Program-made: the position numbers and the translations under genes
Shown: one piece after another, positions 32,393-46,381 of the stretch
Position numbering within the stretch: position 1 is the first letter of the stretch
How the letters are laid out: each line of letters starts with the position of its first letter
The notes under the pieces: generated by a model
What the model was told of the DNA's origin: nothing
Database searches by the model: none
What the model saw: only the letters and a program-made list of their open reading frames with translations
NCBI GenBank assembly: GCA_030435675.1
Contig: CM059624.1
Span: forward strand, 7,588,769-7,652,768
DNA length: 64,000 bases
Source of the DNA: Steinernema hermaphroditum
Lineage: Eukaryota > Nematoda > Chromadorea > Rhabditida > Steinernematidae
Reading direction: 5' to 3'

Positions 32393-33671
32393 CTATGAGT
32401 ACTGCTGGCAGTACTTCTCGAGGAGCTCGTCGGCGCGGATCCAGCGGCGGAAGAGGGCCAACTGCCGGTTAGGCCTGTTGGCGCGGGCGGCCTTCGCGTC
32501 GCGGGACCGGGGCTTCATGTCCACTACGGAGAGCCGGACGAGCTCGACGTCCTCAGGGATCAGTGCTTCGGGACCGACGCCGTAGTCGCCGAGACGGGCG
32601 ACGTAGGCGATGTCGGTGGTGGCGCAGCGGATGGTCAACTGGAAGGGTGCGGTCAGTGGCGGAGGGGTACGGTAGGACTCACCTCTTTGGCGCTGGAGAA
32701 GAAGGGCCACTTGGCGCGAAAGGGGTTCGAGGAGGTCTTGGGGCACTTCATGTGGAGCGAGGGGACGTCTTGCAGGGAGCAGACTCGGGTGTAGGCCTCG
32801 AAGGTGTGCCAGCGGCTGAGTTTGACGCCGGCGACGGCGGCGACGAGCATCTCGGCCACCTGGGCGTCCACCATGACGTTGTGGGGCACGTGACGGAACA
32901 TCTGAAGTGCGGCCCAGAGGCTTTGCACGTCCTTCGAGGACCACTTCTCGTCGACCACGAGAATCGCACTTCGCTCGCTCAGGTGGAGGAGGATCTCGCT
33001 CTTCGGGTGGCGGAAGAATTCGCCTGCAACAGAAGGCCAATTAGGGGAGTCGAGGACAGCGCCTTCGCCTCTAAGCGCCGCCAAGTGGCGATTAGTGACA
33101 GATTATGCATTCGAGATGAGGGGACGGGGCGACAAGCAGGAGGTCTCCCCCGGGAGCCTTATTTTGGCACTCTGAGGGTTATCGGTCACCGAACGAAGCC
33201 TCCGGCGGCCTCCGGGGACGCCCAATGAATTCGGAACCGTTCAAAACAAGCCGTGGCGGTCTCGCTCTCGCGCACATTACATCGCCTAACGGAATTTCGA
33301 GAATTTCTCGAGAGAAGTCAACGTAAGTCTTCGCGTCGGGACCTACCGTCATCGTCGGCGTCGACGGAGAGGATGTCGTCGATGTTGCACATGATGACGT
33401 CGAGGTAGAGGACCTGCTCGAGCTTCTGGTCGACGACGCGATTCAGCTGCCTGCAGACGCGGCGCATCCTTAGAAGGTCGAAGGGGCCGCAGAAGGTGGC
33501 GATCTGCGCCCAGAGGGCGTCGGGGAGCGGCGGGAGCGCGGCGAGGGGATGGGAGACCTTCTTGCTGAGACGCGACTTCTTCGAGGGGAAGATGGAGGGC
33601 TCGTAGATGAGCTTCTTGCGGCTCGCGTTGAGATACCCCGCGAGGTGCTTCAGAGGAATGAACGACGGCAT
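32393..33671 (-). CDS. F-box-like protein, nematode-specific family
   Basis: Probable substrate-recognition subunit of an SCF ubiquitin ligase (inference from the F-box). Three exons, 33347-33671, 32683-33023 and 32393-32638, give 303 residues. A basic N-terminus (MPSFIPLKHLAGYLNASRKK) leads to a degenerate F-box near residues 45-85: LPPLPDALWAQIATFCGPFD followed by LLRMRRVCRQLNRVVDQKL. The rest (FFRHPKSEILLHLSERSAIL, WAALQMFRHVPHNVMVDAQ) is alpha/beta-like with no domain I recognise. Intron 1 is 323 bases; intron 2 (32639-32682) carries TACCGTA. A longer open frame runs upstream to 33974, but it is low complexity and a 3' splice-like CAG lies near the chosen ATG. Confidence 0.72.
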
Positions 33672-36600
33672 CGGACAGGGTCCTGACGGGATCTGACGAG
33701 GCACGCTGGAAGGTTGGCGTAGAAAACAGATGGCGCGATGCACGCTTGACGCGGACGCGACGACACCGGTTGTGGGCGACCTGCTTAATCGGCTACAGGA
33801 GCACTCCGAAGGCGCCTCCGAAGGCATCCGAGGCACTGCGAACCGGTCCTGACACGAGGGGGGAGGGTGTGTAGGCCTAAGGGCCCCGCGGACATAGGAC
33901 ATCGCGGCGATAAAACGCGAAAAAGCGCGATTCCCCGGAGGGTCGTAACAGCTGATTAGAAATGTCGTTTGCACGCAGCCCTAATGGGTCGTGTCGGGAC
34001 CGCACAAAGGGGCGCCGTCGATGGCGACGGCACACCTCTCCTCTCAGCTCTGTTTTTGTCGCGCGCATTTATACGACGGGGGGAGGGCGCCCTGAGGCGC
34101 CGCCCCTTCCATTTTCTTCGTTCGGTCACTACAAAGCACAGATCGCGTCGAGACCAGCTGTGTCACGTGCCGAGCGCGCGCGGAATGCGGGCGATCCGTT
34201 TTTGTGAATCGCCCGAGGAGATCCGTCGCCACGAAAACGAAAACGACGCGCGGATGAAACATCTCCTGGGTGCACTGAGACGTCTACTCCGAAGCGTAGA
34301 CGCCCCTTCTAGACGAGTAGACGACGAGTTGAGTCACCTGAGTCTACTTTACAGCGCCGAATTCCGCAGAACCTATCGTAGAAGTAGCATGGGGAAGTGC
34401 CCCGGGGGTGTTGTGGTCACAACCTACAAGAAGGACTGTGGCGATTTTGTGGCGAAGGCGCTGTTAGGCAGTGACCCACTTCGGGAACCGATCACGAACA
34501 GCGTTGTCTACGTGCAGTTTATCACTTTAAAAAGCGCCGAAATCGACATCGCCTCTGGAAGGAAGCTTTCGAGAGTCGACGGCCCCTACACTGATTCTTG
34601 AATACTCGAGAATTTGTTCCGATTTTTGGTTTTTAAACGATTACCGAAAGGTTCAAAGGCGCCGCGAAACGTCTCGAAGACGATTTCTGATCGGCGCCCC
34701 GTTTGGTCGTTTCGCAATCGAAAAACGAAATCGGAGAAAGAAGTTCGAAAACACCTAAGCGTCCGCAATTCGTGCAGAAGACGTCTTCCTTCCGGATCCT
34801 GGCCTCGGGGGTCCTCGGGCTATCCCGTCCCTAATTCGGCGTTGTTTACACCCCCGGAGGTTCCACCGAAAAGCAAATCGAGTTTGCAGCGCCGAGAGGT
34901 TCTCCGAAGCCAATTGTCATGGAGCTAAGTAGGGCAAACAAAAAACAAAACTCCAAACGCCCCAAAAGGATGTTTTCGAAGTTGAAACTCTGTTTTTGAC
35001 GATACGCATTCGCCAATCACACGGTCAGTTTACAGCGCACTTCCCACCTACGTCAAGAACCACGTTTTTTCGATCTGCGGTCGATCGTCCCTTCCGTCTC
35101 GATTGGCCAGATGTGACACGTTTGTTTACTTTGGCTCCGGGAGGCCAAAAATTACTTTCGGCCGATCGTGGACAGCCCTAATCTCGCTGTAGACTAAAGT
35201 GTAAAAGCGTGTAGGAGGGCTGTGGGGTTTAAGAAAAGATTCAGGAGGGCACAAGGTCTAAAAGTACCTTAGAAAGGGAAGGCGATTGCCTGGGGAGACC
35301 TACAAGCGCTAATTGGCAAAGGACAAGTGCAATCCCTTTACAGTAATCCCCTCATTTTCCAAACTGGAGACAAATCCTCCCGTCCCCCATCGGGTCCCCT
35401 GGGTCTCATCTACCGTCGCCTCCGATGGCGTCTGCGTCACCAGCGTCGTCGTCTTCTTGTTTTCTCCAACTTTCCCGAGGGTCCGACTGTTTCAATCGGC
35501 GCGGCGACGACGAAAACAGCCGAGAGACGACCAGGAAGCGAATCCGAGAGGCCGGAAGGGAGCGAGGCGAGGAGTCCGCCGTGGCAGAGATCCCTCGAAC
35601 GGGGTTCTGGGCGCCGGGGGAGCTGGTTTCGAAGATGATAACCCGATTGGAATCGCCTCGGGCGGCGAAACAACAGCTAGCAGAGGCACCCTGCAAGGCC
35701 GTTCCCCTCGGGCGCGTGGAGACAAAGACGGCGGCGGTTTCGCGGAATCCGCGCCGAAGTCGACGACTCTCGTCTGGCTCTTTGTCTAGCTGCCTTGCGG
35801 TGGTACGGTAGCGAGGGGCCTCCCGACAGCGTTCCTTTCGAGGGAACCGGTCGGAGGAAGATTTAGAAAGAAAGTGGAATGTTTCTTTCAAGGCGCCCTT
35901 CGAACACCCTTCTGAGCCGAAATTAGAACGAACAGTCGTGGAACTGAGGCCTCGAGGAGACCGTGACGGAGTGGGCAGGGGTACGGTGGCGGTCGCAATT
36001 AGGGGACAAAGACGCGTGACGGCGGTGGAAACAAAAGTTTCAAGTCGGCGAGGGTCGCGGACTCTCAAAACAATTTCCTTCTTTAGGGCTGTTTTCGCGA
36101 CGCGACTCCTTCGGGGAAAGTGATGTGGATTCGTGTTTCTATGCAACGACCAGTGCAAAACATGGATTACGGTAGGAACATGGATGTCGCAAAGACAAAA
36201 CAAGGGCAGAAGAAGCACACTTAGAATCGAGACGGTGATCTGTCACAGACGAGACAGTTTCAAAATAGACGTGTCTTGTTTGGTCAAGAGACGTCTGTGG
36301 GAAAGAGAGCTTCGGGGAGAGGTGCCTGCCAGGCTGGCGATAGTCGAAATGCGTGCGAGAAGCCGCACCAAAGGTTCACGGGTTCACCCCGCGCTCTCCG
36401 AAACAAGAAATGTTGTTTATCGCCGAAAGTTGCACCTGAACTCTGCTGCGTATCCTTCTGGTTTGCAACAAGCCCTCGCCGCGCTTCTGCATGACGCAGA
36501 AGCCCTGGAGGCGACTTCCGCATCGTCCGGCGACCGTCTTTGCACCTTCCGCTGTTCCGATCGATGTCGAAATGTTCGATCAGTTGACACCTTCGCCACA

Positions 36601-39600
36601 AACTACGCTTCTTCGTGCCTGCACGCGACCGCTTTACGATCTCTCCTGCGCAGGGCGCTGACTCATCGCCCTCCGTATTTTGGGATCATTTCCCCTGGAG
36701 TGGCTCAGCTTCCTGTTTCCGCTTCTCGGGAGGACATCTCACGAGTCGAAAGCATCCCTCTGACTAAACTTCAGAGAGACGAGAGAAAACAAGAGCCTCG
36801 TCTTGTTATTGTAGGAATCAGGTCCTTCGGTAATCAATTATGGGAAATTAAGAGAGTTCACCTCCATTTACTCGGACCGAAAATTCGATTTCTCTTCGAG
36901 CTCTCCCCTTGCCGAGCGATTCCCACAGTTTTTGGGGGCTCTTTGTCTCGCCTAAAAGGTGTACACAGCTCGGATTTCAATCCCGAAGCGAAGCGAGCGT
37001 TCTATGCTCCCAGTTCTGACCTCTCGAAGGGATAAGGACAATCCGAACAGAGATAAAGCGGGACGGAAGACCTCGAGGCAGGGAATGAAAGGGGATTTTT
37101 TCTCAGAAAAGGATGGACCGTGGCCAAGAAGGGCTTATCTCTTCGAACTGCTCGATCTTTGGCCACACGCAGTGCATTACAGCGGCCTTTGCCCTTCGCG
37201 ACCCGGGCGCCATCAGGTCTGCATTCAGTGATCTCTCGGGGCGTCTTCGCCTTCAAAAAGCGAGAAACCGGTAGCTGTAGCTTGTTTATGCGTTTTCAGA
37301 GTCTCGGAACCACAGAACAAATCGGAAACGCATTTGCAAACAGAAACGAAGAAAAACAAATCGCGGTTTCTGTGTGGGAGACGTTCACGGAAAGCAGCGA
37401 TGAATCGAGGGAGCACAGAAGGGAACTCCTAGGAACAGCCCCAGATTGAACTTTCAAGGATTCAATTCGAGAGCTCCTTCCAAAGATCATGCAATCGCCG
37501 TCGATTTCGTCATTTCACAAAAAGAGTCTAAACATCTCGCAAATCTCCGCGTCCTAGCTCTGCGGAGATCGCTTCGCATTCCAGTCCCGTAGCGCGCGAA
37601 AACACTCACTTCTTAATTTAGCCATTCCGAACGTCCTTTTAGGGATTCACGAGATCCCTTAACCGCCGTTATTTCCGAGAACACATGAAGGGAAAAACGT
37701 CCGATTTCCGATATACACAAAGGAGGAGCATGGGGACAAGAAGGGGGACCTGCGACGGATCTCCATCTCCGAGAAGGCAACCCTTGACGAGGACTTAGGA
37801 GACCCTGTGTGTGCAGCAGAAGCGCACTAAGGATGGACTGAGATATGTGTCAGGAAATGAGATATACTGACTCTGCCGTATCAGGGCGCTGGAAGAGGGC
37901 AATCGAATTGCCCTCTGGATCTATTTTAGGGAGTGAACGCATGAGATTCGATTTTGATATGTTACTCCACAGATTACATTATGCGTCGCTTAAACTTTAT
38001 GCCTACTCTACGTGAGCTTTACAAGAAGAAGGGAAGGTCTGAAAGAAGAAGACCTTCTCTGCGGCCTATTTCTGTAGCCCGCAAGCGCCTCCACGTGCAG
38101 CCGTCATTTCTCGTTCGCCGTCCACTACTGGTTCAAATGCCCCAAAGCAGTTTTTTCGACAGCCAAAGTTTATAATCCGCGCGCCTGAAGCCGTCGATTT
38201 CCAGTTTCAAAAAACTCTCAGCGATCGTCTCTCAAAATCTCAATTAATCCGCGATCGCGCGAAACCTGCTCGCCTTTGTTTTGTGGTCGACGTGTGTTTC
38301 TGTCATCGCTTCCTTCCTCGGCCGGCTTGGCCTCGTCAGCTGAGTCAGTCGGTCAGTCGCCTTGCAGAGCTGCCTGCAGGAACCCGAAGGAAACGTCATT
38401 TCGGGGAATTCGCCGAACCGAGATCGAGGCTGACGCACGCGGTTCGCTCTGAAACGGTTTGGGTGCATCGGGAACGGAGACCGAAGGCTGAAACGATCGC
38501 TCACCCGCGGAACCGTTGGTCGCCACAACGCCCTTTGCGACGCGGTAAACAACGAAAGAAAGTCACAAATCGGTCACTTTGACGACTTGATTCTGAAGGA
38601 AACCCTGACGTACGTGTGCAAGCAGATGTTTTGGCGGTACCTGAACACTGAATGACTCATCGATTTTGGGGGGAGAAGAAGAAGGTAGCCCATGCAGGAA
38701 CATATCCTAGGGCGCCAAAAGGGAACAACGAACAGGGACTGTTTTTGTGAAAGTGATCGGGATCTTTGTCTTGCAGAGGGCACACTATGGTTTGCTGAAG
38801 TTGAAAAGGACCGGACTGGAATGATTCTGATAAACAAACACATTTCGGCCACGTTGGCAGAAAACTTGCACAAAAACATCAAGATGAACGGCCTTTTAGA
38901 ATACAAAAAAAAGAGGGCCTTGAGATACAAGCTGGAAGTGAAACATCAGAGTCATCTTGTGAATTTATCGTTCCTAGTTTCTTTCTATGTCGCTGCAATC
39001 GAGTGTTTTTGGAGAGCCAAAAGTCGGAAGTGATTCAGCGAAACGTGTAGTGGAGTCTCGGGAAACTGACTTCCCCGGAAATCGAAAGTCGGCGAGGAGA
39101 TGGAAGACGTGACTCAAGCCATCGGGAGCAAAACAAAGACATGGAAAGCAGGGAAAACCTGAATCTGTGCATCTGGAGGGACCGCTGTTCTTCTCGTTTC
39201 AACACTTTTCATCGGGTAACCATCGAAGAAGCTGCCCTTGGATGTAAGTATGAGTACAGTACCCAAAAACCAGAAGTAGCGTCCGGTTCATGTGTCAAAT
39301 GGTGTGACCCTAACAAGGCTGTGACTATAAAGTTGAGCTCGGTCAAGGGCGAAATTCGGAATTTTCGCGCGAATAACCTGTTAGAGAGGAGTTATTATGG
39401 CGCTTATGAGAACCAGAAGACGTGTGAAAAGTGAAGAGGAGCCTCGAGGAGTTTGTGACAAACGACAGAAATAGACGAGTCACAACTCGCTGCTCTGCGA
39501 TCTAATTGTGGAACTGTAGGCGATACCAGTAATGTTCTGAAAGTGCAGGTAATCTTTGAGATTGCACGTCTCCCTCTCTCTGCAAGAGAAGTCAAAAGGA

Positions 39601-41831
39601 AGACCAAACTAAACCCGTGTTTTGGGCCTATTGGGTTGGAATATTGAAAACGTCTGTTTATTACTACACATCTAAGGCACATATCTTATTCAAGCGACTC
39701 ACCATTAACTTGAACACCTTCAGCCCACTTCTCGGACAAGAGCCGGATGCCGCTTTTGTAGAAAATGCCGGGTTTAGAGTCGAAAAACGTTTTGGTCCTC
39801 TATATTCCGAGTGGTTTCCTTTGAGGTCGGTTGTGAGCACAGGTGCGAGCGTAAGTGTATAAGTAGTAAATAGGAATCTCTCAAAATCGGGAGTCATTGT
39901 GGTTAATTTGGAGACAAACGATCCTGAGAAGTCGTATTATTCCTGAATCCAAGGGTCATTTTTCCACATTTCGCCTCTATTTCCTTAAAGTCGCTATAAG
40001 GGCATGGTAGCTGTGAGTGATGACCAAGTGATGGCCTGCTGGATCGCCACTACTTCGCCAATTGTAGATGTTGTAGCTCAGCAGGTTAATATCCGTTTGA
40101 AGGCAGTTAGCGTCCTTCACACAATTAATACCGTAGGTAACCTGTGCATAACAGTGCATTTCGCAATGTCCACGTGGCAGCTTGGTCGTCTTGTGATACG
40201 AATGAGTAAAAAAATCATATTTGACACAAGAAAGAGAGGTGACCGAGGGGGGCGAGTGACCACCACAACGCAGACACCGGTTCTGCTACGAAACTAGACA
40301 GTGCGAAAATAGATGATATTTATCATTTCCAGTGACTCAACCCAATATGAACACTTTCCCTAAATTCCGTGCATCCGAGATCTGAAAACGTATTCACTGT
40401 AACTGCACCCACTATCCACGAAGATCACAAAACAAAAGCAACTTTGAAAGATCTCTCTTGCAAGATAGTCGGTCTCTGTTATCTTCGGGGAAAACAGTGC
40501 CATTTCTATTTTTCGACACTAAGCCTGTAATCGAGAACTCGTCTTCTATTTGCGGCCACTTGTTGACCTCGTCGGCTCCTGCATCGGCGATGTTTTCGGC
40601 ACTTTTCCACGATCTGCACCTCCAAAACATCGAACAAACAGGAACAAGTATCGCCGCGAGACATCTTACACGAATCGACGCGATGCTGATGTTATCTCAA
40701 CGAGTCGACCTTCCGACCTTCCGACTCGGCATGCGTCACCTTCTGAACCGGATGGTCCCATCTAGAAACAGATGCATTTGAACCTCCTCGTAGATCTTAT
40801 CTCTCTACATCAGATTGTCATTGATGTCACGACGATGGCAACGATCTCTGCTACACAAGAAGCACATTTTGGACGTCAATGATGAACAGCTGGTCAAAGT
40901 GAGCATTTATGGAAAGCGTTTGGAGATGTATGAAGTTCCGCTACAACAAAAGTTCTGCAGAAGAACGAGGATACAAATAGGATCGATGTTGAAAAACGTT
41001 TCTTTACAACGAACAGGTTCCCGTCTCGTGATCGAGAATCACAAAAACTCTGTTTTCACAGTCAGCAGAGATGGGACGACAGATAAAATGTCGAACCGGA
41101 ACACAAAGTAACAAAAGATTCATGTGGAAATGTTCCATTCGTGTCATCCAGATATGATCAAAGAGAGCATTCATAATAAGTATTCATGTTCACTGTAAAA
41201 TGGAATGTATCATCGATATCCATTGACTGGCGAGAACCAGTAGGTTCCCTTCTTGAGACTACAAAATTACGAAAAGTTTGTTTCCCAGAGATGAGATCGA
41301 AGTGAATTCACTCCAAAAATGACACAAAAAGGAAATGTTTCCTCGATTTCTCGACCTCGCATCCCAGCCTCATTCGATCTGCCGCCAAGAAATCGCCAAA
41401 TTCCTCGACGTACCGTGTTGTTTTTCAGAAGAGATTTCTCTGATTGGATCAGCGTGCTGAAGTGGAAGTCGCTAACCCAATTAAATCAATTGGTCCAATG
41501 AGAGTCTTAGTGGGAAACGCGGAACTCTCCCCCACAACCCAAACAAGAGACGCCCGAACTCTCTAATCGCATCATCGAACACACTCGACATGTTTGTTTT
41601 TGTACGTTCCTCCAGTCGGCGAATAGGGACTGTATTCCACTGAGAAGCACTGAAACAGCGGATCGCATTTATTGAAGAATGACTCACGGAACGAAAGAAC
41701 AGAAGGGTTAGCATGCGGCGATTCGGCCCTCGCGCGGTTATTTGTCCTCTCCGACGCTTTCCCACACTCAAAGACCCCTCCGGTCGCATCGATCGTCTCC
41801 AGTCACTTCTTCGATTCGACTGGTCGTCCCG

Positions 41832-41922
41832 ATGATCTCCCAATTCGCCCTCGGATATCAGTTCGGAGAGGAGGCGCAGAAGAAGAAGAACGAGCACCAA
41901 GAACGCATAAAACATCCCAGCG
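41832..41922 (+). other. Candidate coding first exon (MISQFALGYQFGEE...)
   Basis: ATG at 41832 opens 30 codons (MISQFALGYQFGEEAQ, KKKNEHQERIKHPS) ending at a strong donor AGCG|GTAAGT in phase 1. The phase matches the 3' splice site at 49957 of the INX-11-like gene, so it could be a far-upstream alternative start. The opposite strand also has a hydrophobic frame here (MFYAFLVLVLLLLRLLSE at 41915). Neither is proven. Confidence 0.3.
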
Positions 41923-44900
41923 GTAAGTCTGAATCCTGCGGAGGGTGCGTGAGAAGAGGTCGTTCACCTGCCGGAGTTCCAAGCAATTCCCCTCTGGCCA
42001 CAATTCTCTGTCCGTCTCCGTCTTATAGCACACATATTCCATATTTCGTTTTTCGACAGTCATCCTCCCGATGATCCTTCCGAATCCTTACGCCGTGCCA
42101 GACTTCACACCCGAATCACGTTGATCAGCTTCTAGCTCCGACTCGAAATGATATCCAAGTAAAAGCGATCAGCGGTCCCAGTTGAGAATTTTAATATTAA
42201 CGCCTCATGCCTCAGCACAGCCAAGACCCTTCTCAAATCTCAAACACGGGAACAGTCAAAATAGGATTAAAATTAGGATGAAACTCCATTTGACTACTAA
42301 CCGAAATGGCTCAAAAACGAAAAAGAGTCCGAAATCTGACTTATTTCAATATTTCGAGATTTGGATAAGGGAACTGTCCGATATTAAGTTCATTGTGATA
42401 TCAATGACTTTGATCCGCGAGATATGTACTCTGACAGGGGGAACCCACACTACTGTAATTAGCCTGGTCGATCGGCGCATTTCACTCTTTCGTCTCTGTT
42501 CGGGTGGAATGTAGCTTCGACGTACAGAACGAGTTCTCGAAGAGTTTCTTTTCGCAATAAAAGCAAATTTCGCTCCAAAATAATCAAATTATGACGCACA
42601 GTCTCCTTCCAGGCTCACGCTCACACAGACTTCGACTCTGGCAAAACCAGAATCGAGCCTTGTTTGACCGCAAAGAGAGCTTTCTTGATTGAATTAAAAG
42701 TGGCTCTGTTGTTCTGGCCAAACACCACACAACAGAATCAATGTTCAAACTAAAAGTGCTCAAAAGTGGCGACCTTCACTTCTCAGAACCATCTTCTCCC
42801 AGCACCCTCTCCCCCACCCAGTGCAGCCACAACGTTCACTGTCCTCACAAGTGTCCTTTGGCTTGTTTGTTTCCTAAGATTGACAGTTCGAACACCTTTC
42901 TCTCAAAACAAGCGCTCTAAAGCAAATTAGCCGAAAAGAACATCGCGTGACCGAGTCCCATTTCTCGGTTGAAATTTATGGACCTTGAGTGATTTCTGAA
43001 TTCCAGCGCATACATTTCACAATCCACAACAGGGCGGACACATTCCAAAGAAGAGCAAGGATTCGTAGATGTAGAGACTTGACAACCCTGACTAAGCCAA
43101 TGGAACTACTAGGGGCAGGTATACTGCCCTACAATTCAGTGGAAAAAGAATGCCGCCTCATATTCAACTTTTTCGAAACCTAGAAATACAGAACACTATC
43201 TAAATAAAACACTATCTATCGGTTGTCCACTCTTCTGTTCCTACTTGGCGCCCTTTCCCGTCCCCCGAGAACAACAATCCGTTCTCATCTCCGCAGCTTC
43301 CTCCTTGCAACATCCAGCGACCTCCCCTTCCATAACCCCCTCTTCCTCCCTTGAATCCCGGAACCTCTGCAAATCGATCGCCGCCATTCGATTTGTCGAT
43401 TTTCCTCCCGAGTGATTCTTTTGTTGCGATTCGCAACTCTGCTCGTTAGTCATCTACTCCCTAATTTATGCACTCCCACCAATCGACTTGGCAGCCAAGA
43501 TGTTCCCCAGGCGAAGTGGTCATCGAATACAAGAACAAAAAGAAGAGCACTGGAAGACGGTGTGGGTAAAAGTGGTGCGCGAGTACAGTAGACCAGAAGA
43601 ACGGACATTAAAAGGAGGTTCGACTCAATAGAACCTCTCGCAGGAAGTGCAACGTGGGAGAACTCTAGTTGTAGTAGTCCTTCAGGTCCACTGTCCTACT
43701 CACCCCCACCCCCTGGCTCATTCTCACACGTTTCTCCGTTCAGGCAATGTCCGTCGACGTCCATTCCATTAGCCATTCGCCCTCTTTCTCCGTGCCACAA
43801 ACAATAAATGATTCAGAGAGTACACCGTCGCCTCTCCCCAAACATATCTCCCGAATTAGATGCCCAAAACAATCACTAAAAGCGTCGCCAAGTAGGCTCC
43901 GGCCGCCGACGGCCCTCTGCCGACGCACTCCAAGGTGGAGGACTCCACGGGTGGCCCTCGGGACGGAAAGTAAATTCGTTTTTTCTCCACCGCCTGATTC
44001 GATTTCGGATGTTTTTGGAGGCGTCTTTGTCGCGACTGTCGCCAATTCGTTTTCGCTTCCATATTCGTGCGTTTATGGCGCGCGTGGGCCGCCCCAAGGC
44101 TGCGCGGTAATTGGCACCTATCGGGTCGAGACGCGAAGTGACGCCGCCGCCTTCTCGGCCTACTTTTAATTGAATCTTTGAAGGAGCCGAGGACACTAGG
44201 AGGACGACGCCTCGGCGTCCTGTGGCCGGGGTACTGTAGCCGAGCGCGATTTGCGACGTTCTCTTTATTGGCTGTTTGCGTCGGAAGGGCGCTTAATCGA
44301 TACTATGTGTGTACCTAGCGGTATTTTCGATGATTATCACGTGAAGAGTTGTGGAAGTAATGAGCGCGCTGGGACCCAAGAAGGCCTTCAATGAGGAGGC
44401 CAACTTCGGATTCCCCTTTATACCTGCACTAATCGGAGTCTTTCTGCATGGCCGGATCCCATCGGAAATCGTTAGCCAAAAATTAGCGATCGCATAATTC
44501 ATTGAATGCTTTGAAGAGGAGCGATCCAGCCAGGAGCCCCCAGAGCTCGATCTGTGGTCTTTCGAGGTTCCCACCGAGGTCACCGTCTTAGCATAATTCA
44601 AGAAACTTCTCGGCGAAACATCAATTCGAACGTCGCCGGGCCTCCCTAACCTGAATTTCATTAAAATTCTATCGATTCGCATAATTGTAGTCCGTCTCAA
44701 AGGGCGCTCTAATTAATTCTTTTTGACCTGATCCGCGCAATACTAATGTCCGCGCCCGTTGGAATGCTTCTCGCGATTAACTTCGTTACCGAGCTGTTTG
44801 CGGGTCCTGCGCCCGTTTCCCTTCCGGTCCTGCAACGACGACCTCTTTGTCATTCCAGAAGAAGAAGAACGCCGCACACTCATATCGGATTCGATTAATG

Positions 44901-46367
44901 GTTCCGAGTCAAAACACATTTCAGTTCTCTTTTTTCTAGAGCAGTCCTGCACCTGGCTAGAGGACCCTTCTCCCCGAAATAGAAACATCTCTGACGTCCT
45001 CTGAAACGCGACTCCCAATTAGAGTCCCAATTAGGTTGTCTCGCAACAGAGTGCCCTAAGGGTGCCCTTTCGCGGTGGGACCGCAGGTGTCCGCATTTGC
45101 AACGTTCGTGGCGGGAGACGGCGACAGGTGGATTGCGCGATTAATGATTGTTTCCCGCAAATTAATCATTTCTTCCGTGTGCACGCCGAATCGCCAGAAG
45201 GCGGCACCTGATGCCCAGTGGAATAATTCATAGGGGGCCGTTGTGGTCCCAAAGTTTGAACAATTATCCTAATTACACTTTAATTTGGGAGATTCGCGCA
45301 CATCTAACCGCGTCGTGGTCCCGAGGGGAAATCGCCATTAGGCCGATCACTCTCGGTGCGATTGCTTTCAGAGGCGCCTTCTGAATGCTCGGAACCCGTC
45401 TGTCCTCCACTAACCTCCACACCGCCTAACCACTCCCCTCCGGTCCCGAGGCGAAGCCGCATGGCGCGGCGATGATTCGCGCGGAATGCCGCTTCCCACC
45501 CGCTACCGAGATCCGCTGAGGACCCGGAACCGCACAGGTAAGGTCCCTCCTCTTGTTTGCGTCGCCTTCGGCGCCTCGCGGCGTCGATAATGCGCGCGCG
45601 ATACACAATTTTCTCACAATGAATGCCTAATGATCGATCGAGTTGACGATTCCTAATTGGGAACACGCCGTGAGGCCCAAGATGTTTTCCCGCGAACTCG
45701 CCTAACCGCCGGGGTACTGTACTCCGCGTCGAGTGACGTCCTCCCTAATCGCCACCCCGAGTACCGTAATTAAGTTCCCGATCCTTCGGAAACACATCAT
45801 TTGGAACCTTTTTCTGCCCCGAACTCTGCGGTCCACCAGGTTTGTACCCTCAGAATACAACTCTCGCCCGTTCACGTCGCGTGCGCCTTCGTGGTGGGAC
45901 TCGACGCAGGCCTTCGGACCTCCTCGGAGAGCACTTTCCCCGGCGCCTTCGCCGTATAGATCACCGCTGTCGGCGCAGATTCGACACTTCTTTGTTTCCT
46001 CTAATTGTTTCCTCTCGGAATTAATTCGCCCTCAAAGCGCCGTTTCCGGCGCCTAAGTGCGTTTCTGCAGTCTGCGTCGCTTCGGCCCTCCGAAGCCTTC
46101 TTCGGATTCCCGCGACACCTTAGTCATTGCGTGTGTTTACGGCGGCGGCGATCCTCCTCCCGACTCGGGCGCTCAGATTCGAATCTCTTCGAGTCGAACC
46201 CCGGCACTTCCCCTCCGGCGACCTCCTCCAGGTGCTCCCCTAACAGGCAAACAATCGTGGCGCCTGTTTACGCGCAGCGTGGGAACCGCAAGACCCCTTC
46301 CACCCGGGACCGCGTTCCTCCCCCTCCAGAAGCCCCGTGTCACCTTCCGGCGACCCTCGCCCCGTCG

Positions 46368-46381
46368 CCCCCCCCCCCCCT
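46368..46381. repeat. Poly(C) tract
   Basis: Run of about 12 C residues, prone to sequencing and assembly length error. Confidence 0.9.

Noticed and set aside
40060..40140. tRNA-like A box (TGTAGCTCAGCAGG)
   Set aside because: No B box (GGTTCRANNCC) at the right distance and no acceptor stem pairing.
46180..46210. GATTCGAATC and GTCGAACCCCGG resembling a tRNA T-arm
   Set aside because: No matching D-arm or anticodon arm on either strand within 80 bases.
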